Positions 51,013-62,763 of a DNA stretch of 64,000 bases are shown piece after piece. Below the pieces are notes generated by a model that did not search any database, was not told the origin of the DNA, and saw nothing but the letters and a program-made list of their open reading frames with translations. Within the stretch, counting starts at the first letter, position 1; the number at the start of each line of letters is the position of its first letter. This stretch comes from Echeneis naucrates (taxonomy: Eukaryota; Chordata; Actinopteri; Carangiformes; Echeneidae), in NCBI RefSeq assembly GCF_900963305.1, contig NC_042511.1, positions 1,058,910-1,122,909 of the forward strand, given 5' to 3'. A program made the position numbers and the translations under genes.

Positions 51013-51344
51013 TCACTGTCCAACTGTTTTTTTCTGCTCCTGGTTCACAAACAGTAGTTCATAAAGAAATGGATCCTGCTCACGGAAGGTTTCAATGAGA
51101 ATTCTGCAAGCCTTATTTCCCTTTTTAAGCACCATGTTGATCAGACTGTGTGCTTTGTCTGTTCTGGTTTTTGTTTGGTTTGACTCCATTTCTCTGTCAT
51201 TTATAACCCTATTTGTATGAAGCACCAACTCCAAGTACTTTAGAACAGGAGCGGACACTCTGTCAATGAACTCTGTTTGAACAGATAACAGGCTCTCCTC
51301 TTCTGGCCCTCTCTTTAGTACACTTTTACCACTTTGACGAGGAC
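51013..51344 (-). other. CARD exon of the NLRP1-like gene
   Basis: 110 codons and the stop. EFIDRVSAPVLKYLELVLHT, then AHSLINMVLKKGNKACRILI and ETFREQDPFLYELLF, fit a six-helix CARD in the same position as the C-terminal CARD of NLRP1. A Gly/Ala/Pro linker exon (51655-51569) precedes it. Confidence 0.8.
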
Positions 51345-54300
51345 CTGGAAGATGGAAAAGATGGAAAATACTTCACTTGGATAGTTAGGTAGATAGTTCA
51401 ACGTTTTTCTGAGACATCACTGCACTGAGGTTTAGCTTTCACTGTGAGAAACAATGAATCTGATTTATCTGGACTATTGAATAATGTTGCAAGATGCAAA
51501 AACAGATTCTGACTCCAAAACTCTTGTGGGTCTTTCGTAAAATACTAACAACCCAACAAGTAACTCACCTTCTCCTCCTCCAGCCGCTGCAGGAAGTGTG
51601 TCTGCTTCATTGTCGGGGGGCTGGTTAGACACAACAGTGCAGGATGAAGCTGAAGCTGAACCAAGAACAAATTATTTAGTTTGATGGGAGGCGAGAATTT
51701 CTTAAGAGTCACATTAAGGCTAAACACTCTGAATGTTTCCTTCGTTCCTCTCATGTGTTTGGGTCGTTTCTATCTTTATCTGATCAGGAGTTCGGCTCAG
51801 TAATGATGAAAAATCTGCTCCAGATATCTGATTGTCTTTATGCTGTCAACACAATAAACTCAGAAACAGACAGGACTGATCAAGAGACTCTGATTGGCTG
51901 TGACATCACCCACCAGAGCCAATAGGAGCGTCCGATGTAGAGACGTGACTCTAGACGTCACTATCAAAGATGGAGGATGAGAATGGAAGGATAAAGACAG
52001 AAGGAGTCAGACTGATCCAGATCTGATCAGTTTATCACTGCAGTCAGTTTCAGATCGGACAGATCAGTTTCTTTATGACTCTTTATGCCTACTAAACTAA
52101 ATAATGTGTACACGTGCATTTTTCAGTTGCTGAAAACAAATAATGCTGAACACAGAACGAAATATGAAAAGTGTGAATTAAAGCAATTGTCATGTTTCAA
52201 ATGTATGATTGAGTATTTTATAGAATGTACCAGTCAGCTCAACGTGATAGTCCCAGACGTGTGTCTTCTCTTTGTCTTTGACGATCACAGTTGCTCCCTT
52301 TTTGCTCTTATTTAGCCGAATCTCAAACGTTGGGTGAAAATTTGGTCCATACTTGCAGTCAAAGGTTGCACTCTGCAAATCATTCAAAATATCTCAAGGT
52401 TACCATGTTAACAATGTTAAATGACCATGCTATATAAATAAAAGAACCAATTAGCTTCCGTTGTCTCCGTACTTCCTGCTCTCTGCTCAGTGTGCCTTCA
52501 TCCTTTAATAATTTAATAAAACTATCATTTGAAGCCTTTCTACACTTTCCTGCAATTCCAGAGAAACCAGGAAACCTGATTAACTTGTTATTAGGGTTAA
52601 TCTGGATACTTGGCTGAAAGGAGTATCCAGTATGGATTTAGAAATTTTGACGAGTATGAGTACCAAACGAGTAAAACGAGTCAATATCCGGCTCGGGCCT
52701 GAAGGAAAATCCTCCTCAGGGTGTCCTGTGATAGGACAGAACACAAGGCGTCATACTCCGAAAGCCACGCCCACCGGAAGGGAAAACAATCGGCGTCACA
52801 ATTTAAAACTCAGTCCGGTAGTTCACTTAAAACATTATTTGAACATGTCAGATGATTATTTTAATACGCTGGCTGTATCGGGGAAAAACGGTACAGTGAC
52901 AAACTCACATCTGCGGGTCTTTATCACTGTCTCTTCTGTTTGCCTTCGTTTTTATGGAGAAATGATCCCACTGAACGACCGGAGGTGACATGTCGATATT
53001 TACAGCTAGCTGATGGAGTTCCCCAGTAAGATGATCATTTAACTTGATAGATATTAAAGGTTAGGCTACATCATATTTTAAAGCAGCTCTTTATGACCCA
53101 AACATATCAAATATGCCACTTCATGGGGTCATGGGGTAAAAACCTGATAACATAAACCCCGCCCACTTCTGGTTTAAGTCCCGCCCTTTCCAAGTATGAA
53201 TAAGGATACAGATACGGATCGTGGTGTACTCGCTCATCCCTTCTTGTAATCAGATCAGTCTGTTGTGTTTGTCGTACTTACCAGAGGTTGAACTCTGTCG
53301 GCCTCCGAGCAGTCCACACTGTACTTTTGGCCTCTGATGAGGTCACATGTTGATGGGGCCAAAATGTATTCATGTACTACTTGTGCCTGCTGCCCTTCAA
53401 CCTTCAGGAGCATAAGAAGGTATTTATTAGGCAGTTATAGACAGCGTTAATACTGTAATGGCCAAACAGTAAATTACAGTAAAGATGGAGCAGATAGAGG
53501 ATTAAACAAAACCAAAATGATTCCTTTTGGGGAAGAGACAATGACTTCGATATTGAAATACAACAGTAAATAGTTGAATACAACAGTAAAAACATTCATA
53601 TAGTACAGTTACAACAGCACACCGCTGTAATGGTAGAAAAAAGTACTTTGAGTGGACTTCACCGGATATCAACAACTAAAATCTGCAGATTTACTGCCTC
53701 TTAAATAATGTGGATGAAATAAAATGTTGATTCTTTTTGGAAATACTTACAGAAACTGCGCTCTGAAGATAAGCTTTTACCTCCAACAATGGAACATTAT
53801 CTGGGAGGAGGAAAACGTTAAGTTTTTGGCTTTGCATCGTGTCCTCTCGTTGTTGAAACAGCAGAATTTGGCCATTTATTGTTTTCCCAAATTTCCACAG
53901 CTTTCTGATGTTCCATGCCAAGCCAAAGCAAGAGAGATGAGGAACATCCACAATCACATGGGTTTCAGTTATTTCCTTCGGGTGAAGGACGTCCATCCCA
54001 CCGTCGCTGATGTGGACAACAGACAGGCCTTCAGAGAGCGGTGCTGTCAACACAAAGAGCCGTCATTCCTTTTAGTCCCACCCCTTTGTTGTTTTAAAAC
54101 GGCCTTTTTTTGCTCACTTACAAAGCTCTTTTTCACAGTGAGGGAAATGCAGCTGAGAGACAGCATCGTCAGAACACTGGATGTTGAACAGCAGACTTGC
54201 AGGCGTCTTTCCAGCTGACCTGAGAAGGTTTTCGTCCCAGTGGACGACTTTGTACGACAGCTCTCCGTCTCGAGTCATCGTGAACGCCAGTTTGGTCTCA

Positions 54301-57300
54301 TCACACTGCAGCACACCTGCAGCTCCACACCTGAACCTGTAACACAGAAAATTACATCAAGACCGGATCCTGTTATCACCAACATACGCTGATCAGCCAT
54401 GACATTATATACCAGGTCATTACCTGGTTACCGTGGAAACCTGTCAGTGGGTGGGGTCTGGAGGTAGGCGGTATTTTGGGGGGGATTTTGTGCCTTTACT
54501 TTAGTCAGTAATTGGCGGAGAAGCTGACAGGAAACAAGGAGACACAGAAGCCAATGACCTGCAGCAAAGGTCCCTAACTGGATCCAAACAGAAGACGCTG
54601 TGATTACACAGCACGCACCGCCAGGTGAACATTAAGTCCTGAGGCTGATGTTGAAGCAGAAGAATGGTCCAGTCTGAGAAGAACCAGAAAAGTCAGATCT
54701 GTCCAGAAGAAAAACCACTGGACCACATGGTCAGGGGTCAAAGAAGAGCTGAAGAAGTTCATGCTGGTTGTGATAGAAAGCTGTCAGAACTGGAGGAAGG
54801 TGTTCTGGTCTGATGAATCAGGTTGATGGCACCAGAATGCATTTTGGGAAGATCAGTGGGCTGAGACAAGAACCTGCTGAGAAACCTGGAGACACGGGCA
54901 CCAATCTAAACCTGGTTCAGACCAAATCCAGGTTTTCATGGAAATGATTGGTCCGGGCTGTTTTAGGGGCAAAGGGGGCCTAATAAACTGTGATCATAAT
55001 GTTATTGCTGATCAGTGTACAGGTTGCTGTACAATCTAACACGTACGCCAGCTGTACCTGTAAGAAATGTTTCCACGCTCACTCAACACTTCAGGGGTAA
55101 AAACTGACCGGCCCTGGATTTCAGAAAGACACAAAATTAGTTTTTACAACATGACAACTTGTAGCTTTGTCTTATTAAGTGATGAAATATTCATGATACA
55201 GACTTCAGGATGTTATATCAGGTCAGAGAGAAGCTCTGGAATTCATAGTAACTGGGAATACAGACATGACTAACAAAATAAAGTGATATAGTTTGTTATG
55301 AAACTCCACCAAGAGGTGACTTAGCGGTAATTACAATTTTGTAAAATATCTAATAGGATGTAATTATCTGAAGTATCCATCAATTTCAGTGTTTCAGATT
55401 TGTGTTTCACCTTCAGGACCGGATTGTTGGTACACGATCCAGCTGGGAAATCAGTTTCTTCATTTGGGTGTTTAAAATCAGGCTCTGTCAATTTCAACTG
55501 TTTCAGATCTATGAAAAATTACAGGGAATAATGTTGTGGATTTTGTTTTGTTATAAAATAAGAACATATTGAGATTATTTTAATAAAACTAGGTAATGGA
55601 CTAAAATTATTACATTAAAATAACTGAAAATAAATATAAATGTTAGCCTAAAAACCATTTAATTGTTTATTCAGATATTTAACACATATTGCTGTCTTTA
55701 TTTCTCTCTTTCGCTTACCTGAAGATGATCCAGGGTCTTCAACAGAGTATCGTTTCGGAGTGTATGAAGCGGGCTAGAATTCACAAAGACACAAAATTGT
55801 TTTAACTTTCCAAATATATCTTTTCAGATATTGGCTTTGAAGTTAACTAAAACATTAAATGTCCAAAGTGTTGTTTCTTTGTCTACATTTAAAAGATTTG
55901 AGAGGCACAAACCCACTTTTTTACAGACCAGGTGTTTATATTTGGGTACTTACTGATACTGAGTACAGATATGAGACATTAACAAGGCAAAACAATTCTT
56001 AAGATTTCAAAATGTTTTATTTGTCTCCTGACCAGAACAATTTTTATGACTGACACATGAAGATTCACTTTGTATTTCAGAAGCTTTCTGCTGCTACACC
56101 AAAACCATTTGTGTGTCAACTGCTGACGCTCAGCGTTTTTACCTGAAAACAAAGTTGCGTTGACAACCCTTTAGGGTCTGAGGGGGCAGAAATAGAGATG
56201 ATCAGAAAAAGTTCAGAGACTCAGCTATCAGATTGTGTTTTTGTAGAGCTTTCCTCGGTAAATTAAGAACTTTAACAATCCAATGTAATTATTCAGTCAC
56301 ACAGTTCAAACAAAGTGAAATCAACCACCTACAGACATGTGGTAAACAGTGATGAACGGAATAAACTAAAAATCACAATCAAGTGATTTTGTTCAACTCT
56401 GATTTGTTCTCATGAGTCAAGTGTGATGTCTCTGAATAAAAGAGTCTCCAGTTAGCCCATGAACTCTGTCACTAAAGTGTCTACAATGTTCTGCAGGTTT
56501 GGTTCTCTGTATAAACTGTTTTGTTGCTGTTGTCTCTCTTTCAGTACTTACGTACGGTTCCCCTGCAGTCTGGGATCAATTCTCTTCCGTTGTCCACTCT
56601 GTGGGAATGAGTTAAAAGAGACAGGTTTGGGTACAAATACACGATTTTTCAGCATATTATTTCTTCGTTCATTCATCCATCTTATCCTCTTTTCCCTTTC
56701 CGGCTCACGGGGGGTTCTGGAGCCAATCCCAGCTCACTCTGGGCGAGGGGCGGGGTCACCTGGACAGGTCTCCAGTCCATCACAGAGACAGACAGAGACC
56801 AACAACCACTCAGACCTACGGACAGTTTAGAGTCACCAATGAACCCAAACAGGATGTCTTTGGTGACCCAGGACCTCCTTGTTGTGGGAAACAGAGCTGA
56901 CCACTGTGCTGCTGTGCTGCCCAGGATCATTTCAGTAAGTGAAAAATAGAAGAAATATATGAAAAAAGTGACTCATATTCAGCTATCATCCAGAATGCTC
57001 ATTTGTTCAGGGTCTTGGGGGGTCTTGGGGGGCTGGAGCCAAGCCCAGCTGACATTAAATGAGGACGGGACACAGCCTGTTCTGTGTGTTAAAAGGCTGA
57101 CACATTCATTAGCTCAGAAACGTTAGCTGTCCAAACCTTCAACTTTCCACTGACCTCACACTCTGCAGCTGACACTTTGCATTTCCCAAAAATTCAGTGA
57201 GCAGCGTCATTCCTTTCTGATTCAGCTCGTTCCCACTCAGGTCCAGTTCTGTCAGACTGGAGTTGTTCTGAAGTGCTGAGATCAGAGCAGCACAGCCTTC

Positions 57301-60300
57301 ATCTGAGAACAGGCAGAGAGAGGATGATCTGATCACACTGAACTCTGGATTTGGAAAATTCACTCTGAAGAAAAGAAAACGTTCTACCTCAGCTTCTTCA
57401 GTCTCCAGATAACTGCCCCCTGTTCAGAAAACAGCAGCTTTATTCCTGAATCACAGAGGTTGTTCAAACTCAGGTCCAGCTCTTCCAGATAATCAAACTC
57501 AGTTGAGGCCAGAACAGCACAGCTCTTCTCTGACAGACCGCAGTTGTTAAGTCTGAAGAAAGAATAAAACACAGCAGGTTAGTTATGGGACAGAGTGATG
57601 TTGTTTAACTCTCAGTTTCAAGCCCTCCACCCAAAAGTTCATACTGATATTTAATTCAACTATTTTATAGGAAGCTGATTTTCCAGCACGTCATGCTGCT
57701 ACTACACATTCAGTCTATTCTGTCTGAATCTGATGAGTTTTCAGCCCTCTAAAAGCAGCATGAACACAGAAAATATGACAAATGAAAGGAATGCAAACTG
57801 ATCATGTCCTGCACTGTTTGTGAGGGAATATATGTCGTCATCGAAATGAAATGAAGTCTTATAACTTCCTCTGCTGTATAAGAAGCAGAGCGGTGTAAGC
57901 TGGAAATGCTTGAATAAGTCGAGGAATGCACTGATACAGATACCAGTGTCGGGTATCGGTCTGATACCAGGTATGAGTACTCGTACTCATAAAATTGTTC
58001 TACCTCAGCTTCTTCAGTCTCCTGATAACTGTCCTCCATTCAGAAAACAGCAGCTTTATTCCTGAATCACAGAGGTTGTTCAAACTCAGGTCCAGCTCTT
58101 CCAGATAATAAAACTCAGTTAAGGCCAGAACAGCACAGCTCTTCTCTGACAGACCGCAGTTGTTAAGTCTGAAGAAAGAATAAAACACAGCAGGTTAGTT
58201 ATGGGACAGAGTGATGTTGTTTAACTCTCAGTTTAAAGGCCCTCCACCCAAAAGTTCATACTGATATTTAATTCAACTATTTTATAGGAAGCTGATTTTC
58301 CAGCACGTCATGCTGCTACTACACATTCAGTCTATTCTGTCTGAATCTGATGAGTTTTCAGCCGTCTAAAAGCAGCATGAACACAGAAAATATGACAAAT
58401 GACCAGAATGCAAACTGATCATGTCCTGCACTGTTTGTGAGGGAATATATGTCGTCATCGAAATGAAATGAACTCTTATAACTTCCTCTGCTGTATAAGA
58501 AGCAGAGCGGTGTAAGCTGGAAATGCTTGAATAAGTCGAGGAATGTACTGATACAGATACCAGTGTCGGGTATCAGTCTGATACCAGGTATGAGTACTCG
58601 TACTCATAAAATTGCCACCAATACCACTTTAAAGCAGCGCGCTTTACAGCACTTGACTGCGAGGCGGGAAGCGAAGAGTCATATCAGCAGGGTGGAACTA
58701 TTTTCAGGTAAATGAGAGCAACAAAAACAAAGCAGAATGCAAATTATGTCCAGAAAAACTCTGGAGAGGAGGGACAAACTATGTTTAAATCCCTTTGGTT
58801 AAATGTCAGTACTCAGTATATGACAAAGTTGTACTGAAATCTTACAGTGTGTGTGGCAGTGCCATGTTTAGAAAAGCACTAATGTTGAATGTCAGTATTT
58901 GACTATTTAGCTAAATTTGTGTTTGTCACAAGTTTCACTGCAGTCCAGTCAGCCATGTAGAAGAAACTCATACTGAGGAATGTTGTTCAAATAACAGATG
59001 GGATCTGTGGGGGAAAAAATCTGAGTAACTTTATGTTTACTGGCATAAGTACTCAGTATCAGTATCAGTGAGAACTCCAATGGAAGTACTGCTACATTGC
59101 TCGTTTTGGAAAAAAGTGAAATAGAGCTTCCCTAAACAATTCAAGTTAAAAATAATTAATACATGGTCTAAAAGGTGGGAACATCTTTTATGGCACAGAG
59201 ACGCTTCTTCCTTACTAATCAGTCAGTTTCCCACTCAGCCTGTCACCATGAGGATCACTTCATATGTAAGAACAGATGAACTGTTGAGATCTGCAGAGCT
59301 GTCTGAAGTGCATTAATTAACTCAGTCCTCCTTTAATCTGTTGTCTGATCTAATCAATTTTTCTCCCTGATAATAAAATAAAACTGAACTAAAGACAGTT
59401 CCCACTCAGGTCCAGCTCTGTCAGACTGAAGTTGTTCTGAAGTGCTGAGATCAGAGCAGCACAGCCTTCATCTGAGAACAGGCAGAGAGAGGATGATCTG
59501 ATCACACTGAACTCTGGATTTGGAAAATTCACTCTGAAGAAAAGAAAACGTTCTACCTCAGCTTCTTCAGTCTCCAGATAACTGCCCCCTGTTCAGAAAA
59601 CAGCAGCTTTATTCCTGAATCACAGAGGTTGTTCAAACTCAGGTCCAGCTCTTCCAGATAATAAAACTCAGTTAAGGCCAGAACAGCACAGCTCTTCTCT
59701 GACAGACCGCAGTTGTTAAGTCTGAAGAAAGAATAAAACACAGCAGGTTAGTTATGGGACAGAGTGATGTTGTTTAACTCTCAGTTTAAAGGCCCTCCAC
59801 CCAAAAGTTCATACTGATATTTAATTCAACTATTTTATAGGAAGCTGATTTTCCAGCACGTCATGCTGCTACTACACATTCAGTCTATTCTGTCTGAATC
59901 TGATGAGTTTTCAGCCGTCTAAAAGCAGCATGAACACAAAAAATATGACAAATGAACAGAATGCAAACTGATCATGTCCTGCACTGTTTGTGAGGGAATA
60001 TATGTCGTCATCGAAATGAAATGAACTCTTATAACTTCCTCTGCTGTATAAGAAGCAGAGCGGTGTAAGCTGGAAATGCTTGAATAAGTCGAGGAATGCA
60101 CTGATACAGATACCAGTGTCGGGTATCGGTCTGATACCAGGTATGAGTACTCGTACTCATAAAATTGTTCTACCTCAGCTTCTTCAGTCTCCTGATAACT
60201 GTCCTCCATTCAGAAAACAGCAGCTTTATTCCTGAATCACAGAGGTTGTTCAAACTCAGGTCCAGCTCTTCCAGATAATAAAACTCAGTTAAGGCCAGAA

Positions 60301-62747
60301 CAGCACAGCTCTTCTCTGACAGACCGCAGTTGTTAAGTCTGAAGAAAGAATAAAACACAGCAGGTTAGTTATGGGACAGAGTGATGTTGTTTAACTGGAG
60401 TTGTTCTGAAGTGCTGACATCAGAGCAGCACAGCCTTCATCTGAGAACAGGCAGAGAGAGGATGATCTGATCACACTGAACTCTGGATTTGGAAAATTCA
60501 CTCTGAAGAAAAGAAAACGTTCTACCTCAGCTTCTTCAGTCTCCAGATAACTGCCCCCTGTTCAGAAAACAGCAGCTTTATTCCTGAATCACAGAGGTTG
60601 TTCAAACTCAGGTCCAGCTCTTCCAGATAATAAAACTCAGTTAAGGCCAGAACAGCACAGCTCTTCTCTGACAGACCGCAGTTGTTAAGTCTGAAGAAAG
60701 AATAAAACACAGCAGGTTAGTTATGGGACAGAGTGATGTTGTTTAACTGGAGTTGTTGTAAACTCCTCCCCTCCCCCGACAACTTCTCACTGCATCGATG
60801 GTCAGTCATCGCCCCTCACCAGCACCAAACCTTGGCATCATCATGGACCTTACCCTCTCCTTCAAGGCACACATCAACCACGTCAAAAGAACTTCTGTAA
60901 CATTCCTCCCCACCCGCTGAAACACTCATCCTCACCTTCATCACCTCCAGACTAGACTGCTGCAACAGCATCCTTTATGGCCTCTAAAAACTACAATATG
61001 TTCAGGACTCAGCTGCGTGGTTGTTCACCCACTCCCTCAATCGCCGACCTTCTCACCCCCATCACTAAAGCCAAGTACTGCACCTCGGGGGACAGAACCT
61101 TCGCCATCACCTCCCCAGCCCTCTGGAACTGCCTGCCCCTCGACACACTCACCTCATGTAAAGGTCAACTCAAAATCACACCTCTTCATGATCACCTAAG
61201 ACACCTGACCATCCTCATACACTCACCCCCCTCTTATTCTCCTGATGTGTATCTGTCCTGGTCAGGCACTTCACATTTTGATTGTTTGTGTGTCTGCTTT
61301 TTGTCTGTGCCTACATAAAGCATCTTTGAGTTTTAGTACTAGTACTAAAGCGCTATATGAATTTCATTTATTATTATTATTATTATGAACCACACAGCCG
61401 CTGCTTTGAAACAATAATCGCGAGTTAAACTGACCTCAGGATTTTCAGTGCCTTCATTTGATTCTTTAATACAGAAGACAGCAGCTGCACTCCTGAATCC
61501 TTCAGGGACTTGTTTCCACTCAGGTCCAGTTCTCTCAGAGAGATGGAGGCCGACTTGAGAGCTGAGATCAGTGACACACAGGATCTTTCTGACGGGAGGC
61601 AGCCATTCAGTCTGTATAAGGAAGGAAATGTGAAGCTAGTAAGTTCACTGAACACTGAGTGAAAACAGAGGCATTTAGGTTGGTTCAGTTTTATTTTAAG
61701 GTTGGACGTTCAACTGCATTTATAATCAGAGACAGGTCTGTGACATTAGTGTGACTGAGGTGTCAGAAAAAAGTCACTAACATTAACAGAGGATTGTCTC
61801 TTAAAGTCAGTCTGACCTGAGAACCTGGAGTCTACACTTTGGACTCCTCAGTGCAGCACACAGAAGCTCCACTCCTGACTCCTTCAGAGAGTATCTGCTC
61901 AGATCCAGCTCTCTGTAGTTGGGGTTGGACCTCAGTTCTGATGCCAAGTGTTCACACTGAGCATCCGAAAGTTCATCAGGAAGAGGTCCTTCACTAAAAA
62001 AGTCAGTTAGTTTCAGTGAATTAACAGCTGCTGATGGAAGTTTCCTTCTTGTGCTGAGATAAGCCAGCTATCTCCAGTCAGTCAGTTCAGTACCATCTAG
62101 ATAAATATTCTCACATCAGAATCAAAGTTTGAACCTTTTAAAATACAGAAAGTGTAAATGAGCCTTGTTTCAACGTTAATCAATATTGTTTGAGGAGTGA
62201 ATTATTGTCAGTTATTGTTTTGGCCAAAAAACTTGTTATATAAGCTTTGTAAATGAACTTCTTTGATTTTAATATCAGAACAACTTTAGTTTTGTTGAAA
62301 CAATTTGTATCAGATAATAACAAGCTGTCAGACATCAATTTGAATTTATGCATCAAATAATGATTTGATTAATCAAAGCTGTTGTGCTTTTAAATTCTGG
62401 GAAACTTGGGTTATTGTTGTTTTTTTTGTTTTTTGTTTTTTTTTGGGGGGGGGCAGTTTTCACTACTAACATACATTTTATATATTACAAAAGTTTTAAA
62501 TAATAAATGAACAGGTGTCCAGGATGGACCTGGTCTCTGTGCAGTCTAAAGAACAAGCCACAGAGCTTCTCTCTTTCCATGTGTTGCTTGGGGCAGAAGT
62601 TCTTTCAATGGGGCAAGCTTACAGTTTTTCATGTAGTAGTCCCTGTGAAGGTCCAGGTTCATCCATGGCTTTTAGTCCCCCTTTAGTCCAAAGAGGTGGA
62701 AGGCTGGATTGGAAATGTGGTCCTTCCTCTTTCTCGGTTGAACTCAT
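51013..62747 (-). CDS. NLRP1-like LRR-FIIND-CARD protein lacking a NACHT exon
   Basis: Coding exons in transcript order: 62747-62623, 61993-61817, 61611-61435, LRR exons B at 60690-60526, 60338-60174, 59721-59557, 58168-58004 and 57552-57388, LRR exon A 57364-57155, then 56598-56552, 56177-56143, 55773-55719, 55508-55411, 55113-55058, 54336-54122, 54043-53781, 53401-53282, 52372-52231, 51655-51569, 51344-51013. All listed phases agree; using every exon gives about 987 residues. The first exon (MSSTEKEEGPHF...LHEKL) is the short leader exon of fish NLR genes. LRR exons are ribonuclease-inhibitor type (LEELDLSLNNLCDSGIKLL). The FIIND begins FTPEVLSERGNISYRFRCG with ZU5 (VVHWDENLLRSAGKTPASLL, QLHFPHCE) and UPA (GLSVVHISDGGMDVLHP, VIVKDKEKTHVWDYHVEL). 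The last exon is a CARD (FIDRVSAPVLKYLELVL...FREQDPFLYELL). NLRP1/CARD8 FIINDs self-cleave and release the CARD to build inflammasomes. Which LRR exons are really spliced is uncertain. Confidence 0.8.
51720..52060. repeat. dispersed repeat, copy 3 (inverted)
   Basis: GAGCCAATAGGAGCGTC, CCTCTCATGTGTTTGGGTCG and CTGATCAGGAGTTC are the reverse complement of the repeat at 3600-3800, with about 100 extra internal bases. It is in the intron between the UPA and linker exons. Confidence 0.5.
52231..54336 (-). other. FIIND (ZU5 + UPA) exons
   Basis: 54336-54122 encodes ZU5, 54043-53781 the end of ZU5 and start of UPA, and 53401-53282 and 52372-52231 the rest of UPA. At the position of the NLRP1/CARD8 self-cleavage site (Phe-Ser) this protein reads PHLSCFG, that is Leu-Ser, so the serine nucleophile appears kept. 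A His (SVVHIS) lies upstream where the catalytic His would be expected. The alignment is by eye. Confidence 0.75.
52600..53250. mobile_element. probable nonautonomous hAT-like element
   Basis: Starts near GGATACTTGGCTGAAAGGAG and GACGAGTATGAGTACC, and ends near AAGTATGAATAAGGATACAG and GTGTACTCGCTCATCCCT. The internal part is noncoding with common fish-MITE words (AAGTCCCGCCCTTTCC). Exact termini and target-site duplication were not resolved. Confidence 0.35.
54387..55017. mobile_element. degenerate Tc1/mariner-type DNA transposon
   Basis: Terminal inverted repeats CGCTGATCAGCCATGACATT at the left and (reverse complement) CACTGATCAGCAATAACATT at the right, each abutting a TA dinucleotide (54385-54386, 55018-55019), the Tc1 target. 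Inside, AAGTTCATGCTGGTTGTGAT, GATAGAAAGCTGTCAGAA and GTCTGATGAATCAGGTT recall a common fish Tc1-like transposase, but the interior is heavily deleted and noncoding. Confidence 0.75.
56665..56935 (+). repeat. common teleost interspersed repeat, copy 2
   Basis: TTCATTCATCCATCTTATCC, GTTCTGGAGCCAATCCCAG, CTGGACAGGTCTCCAGTCC and GGACAGTTTAGAGTCACC; better preserved than the copy at 4.3 kb. It sits in an intron of the NLRP1-like gene. Confidence 0.65.
57929..57997. mobile_element. left-end fragment of hAT-like element, copy 1
   Basis: CACTGATACAGATACCAGTG through TGAGTACTCGTACTCAT and AAAATTG, then an abrupt join to exon B2 intron sequence. Same left end as the longer element at 58546. Confidence 0.65.
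58546..59070. mobile_element. hAT-like DNA transposon remnant with both ends
   Basis: Left end TACTGATACAGATACCAGTG; the right end in reverse complement reads CACTGATACTGATACTGAG, so the termini are inverted repeats. The interior around 58670-58800 includes a degenerate frame ESNKNKAECKLCPEKLWRGG, which looks like the BED zinc finger of a hAT transposase and is interrupted by stops. No target-site duplication is apparent. Confidence 0.65.
60099..60167. mobile_element. left-end fragment of hAT-like element, copy 2
   Basis: Nearly identical to 57929-57997, with the same truncation at AAAATTG followed by exon B4 intron sequence. It is a passenger of the exon duplication. Confidence 0.65.
60757..61386 (+). 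mobile_element. 3' fragment of an L2/Rex1-type LINE
   Basis: The + strand encodes LGIIMDLTLSFKAHINHVKR and then GDRTFAITSPALWNCLPLDT, the C-terminal signature of L2/CR1/Rex-like LINE reverse transcriptases, with an internal deletion and frame break between them. It ends in a (TTA)n tail, ATTTATTATTATTATTATTA. 5'-truncated and dead; in the intron between LRR exons at 61.4 and 60.7 kb. Confidence 0.75.
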
Positions 62748-62763
62748 CTTTCTTTTTAGTCTG

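Larger units (their letters stand above)
57155..60690 (-). repeat. recently duplicated LRR-exon array
   Basis: Five copies of one 165-base LRR exon (B: 57388-57552, 58004-58168, 59557-59721, 60174-60338, 60526-60690) and one full plus two truncated copies of a 210-base exon (A: 57155-57364; fragments about 59400-59533 and 60396-60502). B copies 1, 3 and 5 end SEQGAVIWRLKKLR; copies 2 and 4 end SEWRTVIRRLKKLR. The pair 1-2 and the pair 3-4 share the same 616-617-base spacing and near-identical introns, so a unit of about 2.17 kb was duplicated. The truncated A copies lack a donor site. Confidence 0.85.

Noticed and set aside
57749-58039. 96-codon frame MEDSYQETEEAEVEQFYEYEY, duplicated at 59919-60209
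   Set aside because: Lies across an LRR exon boundary in a different frame and through a hAT terminus; its duplication is explained by the LRR segment duplication.
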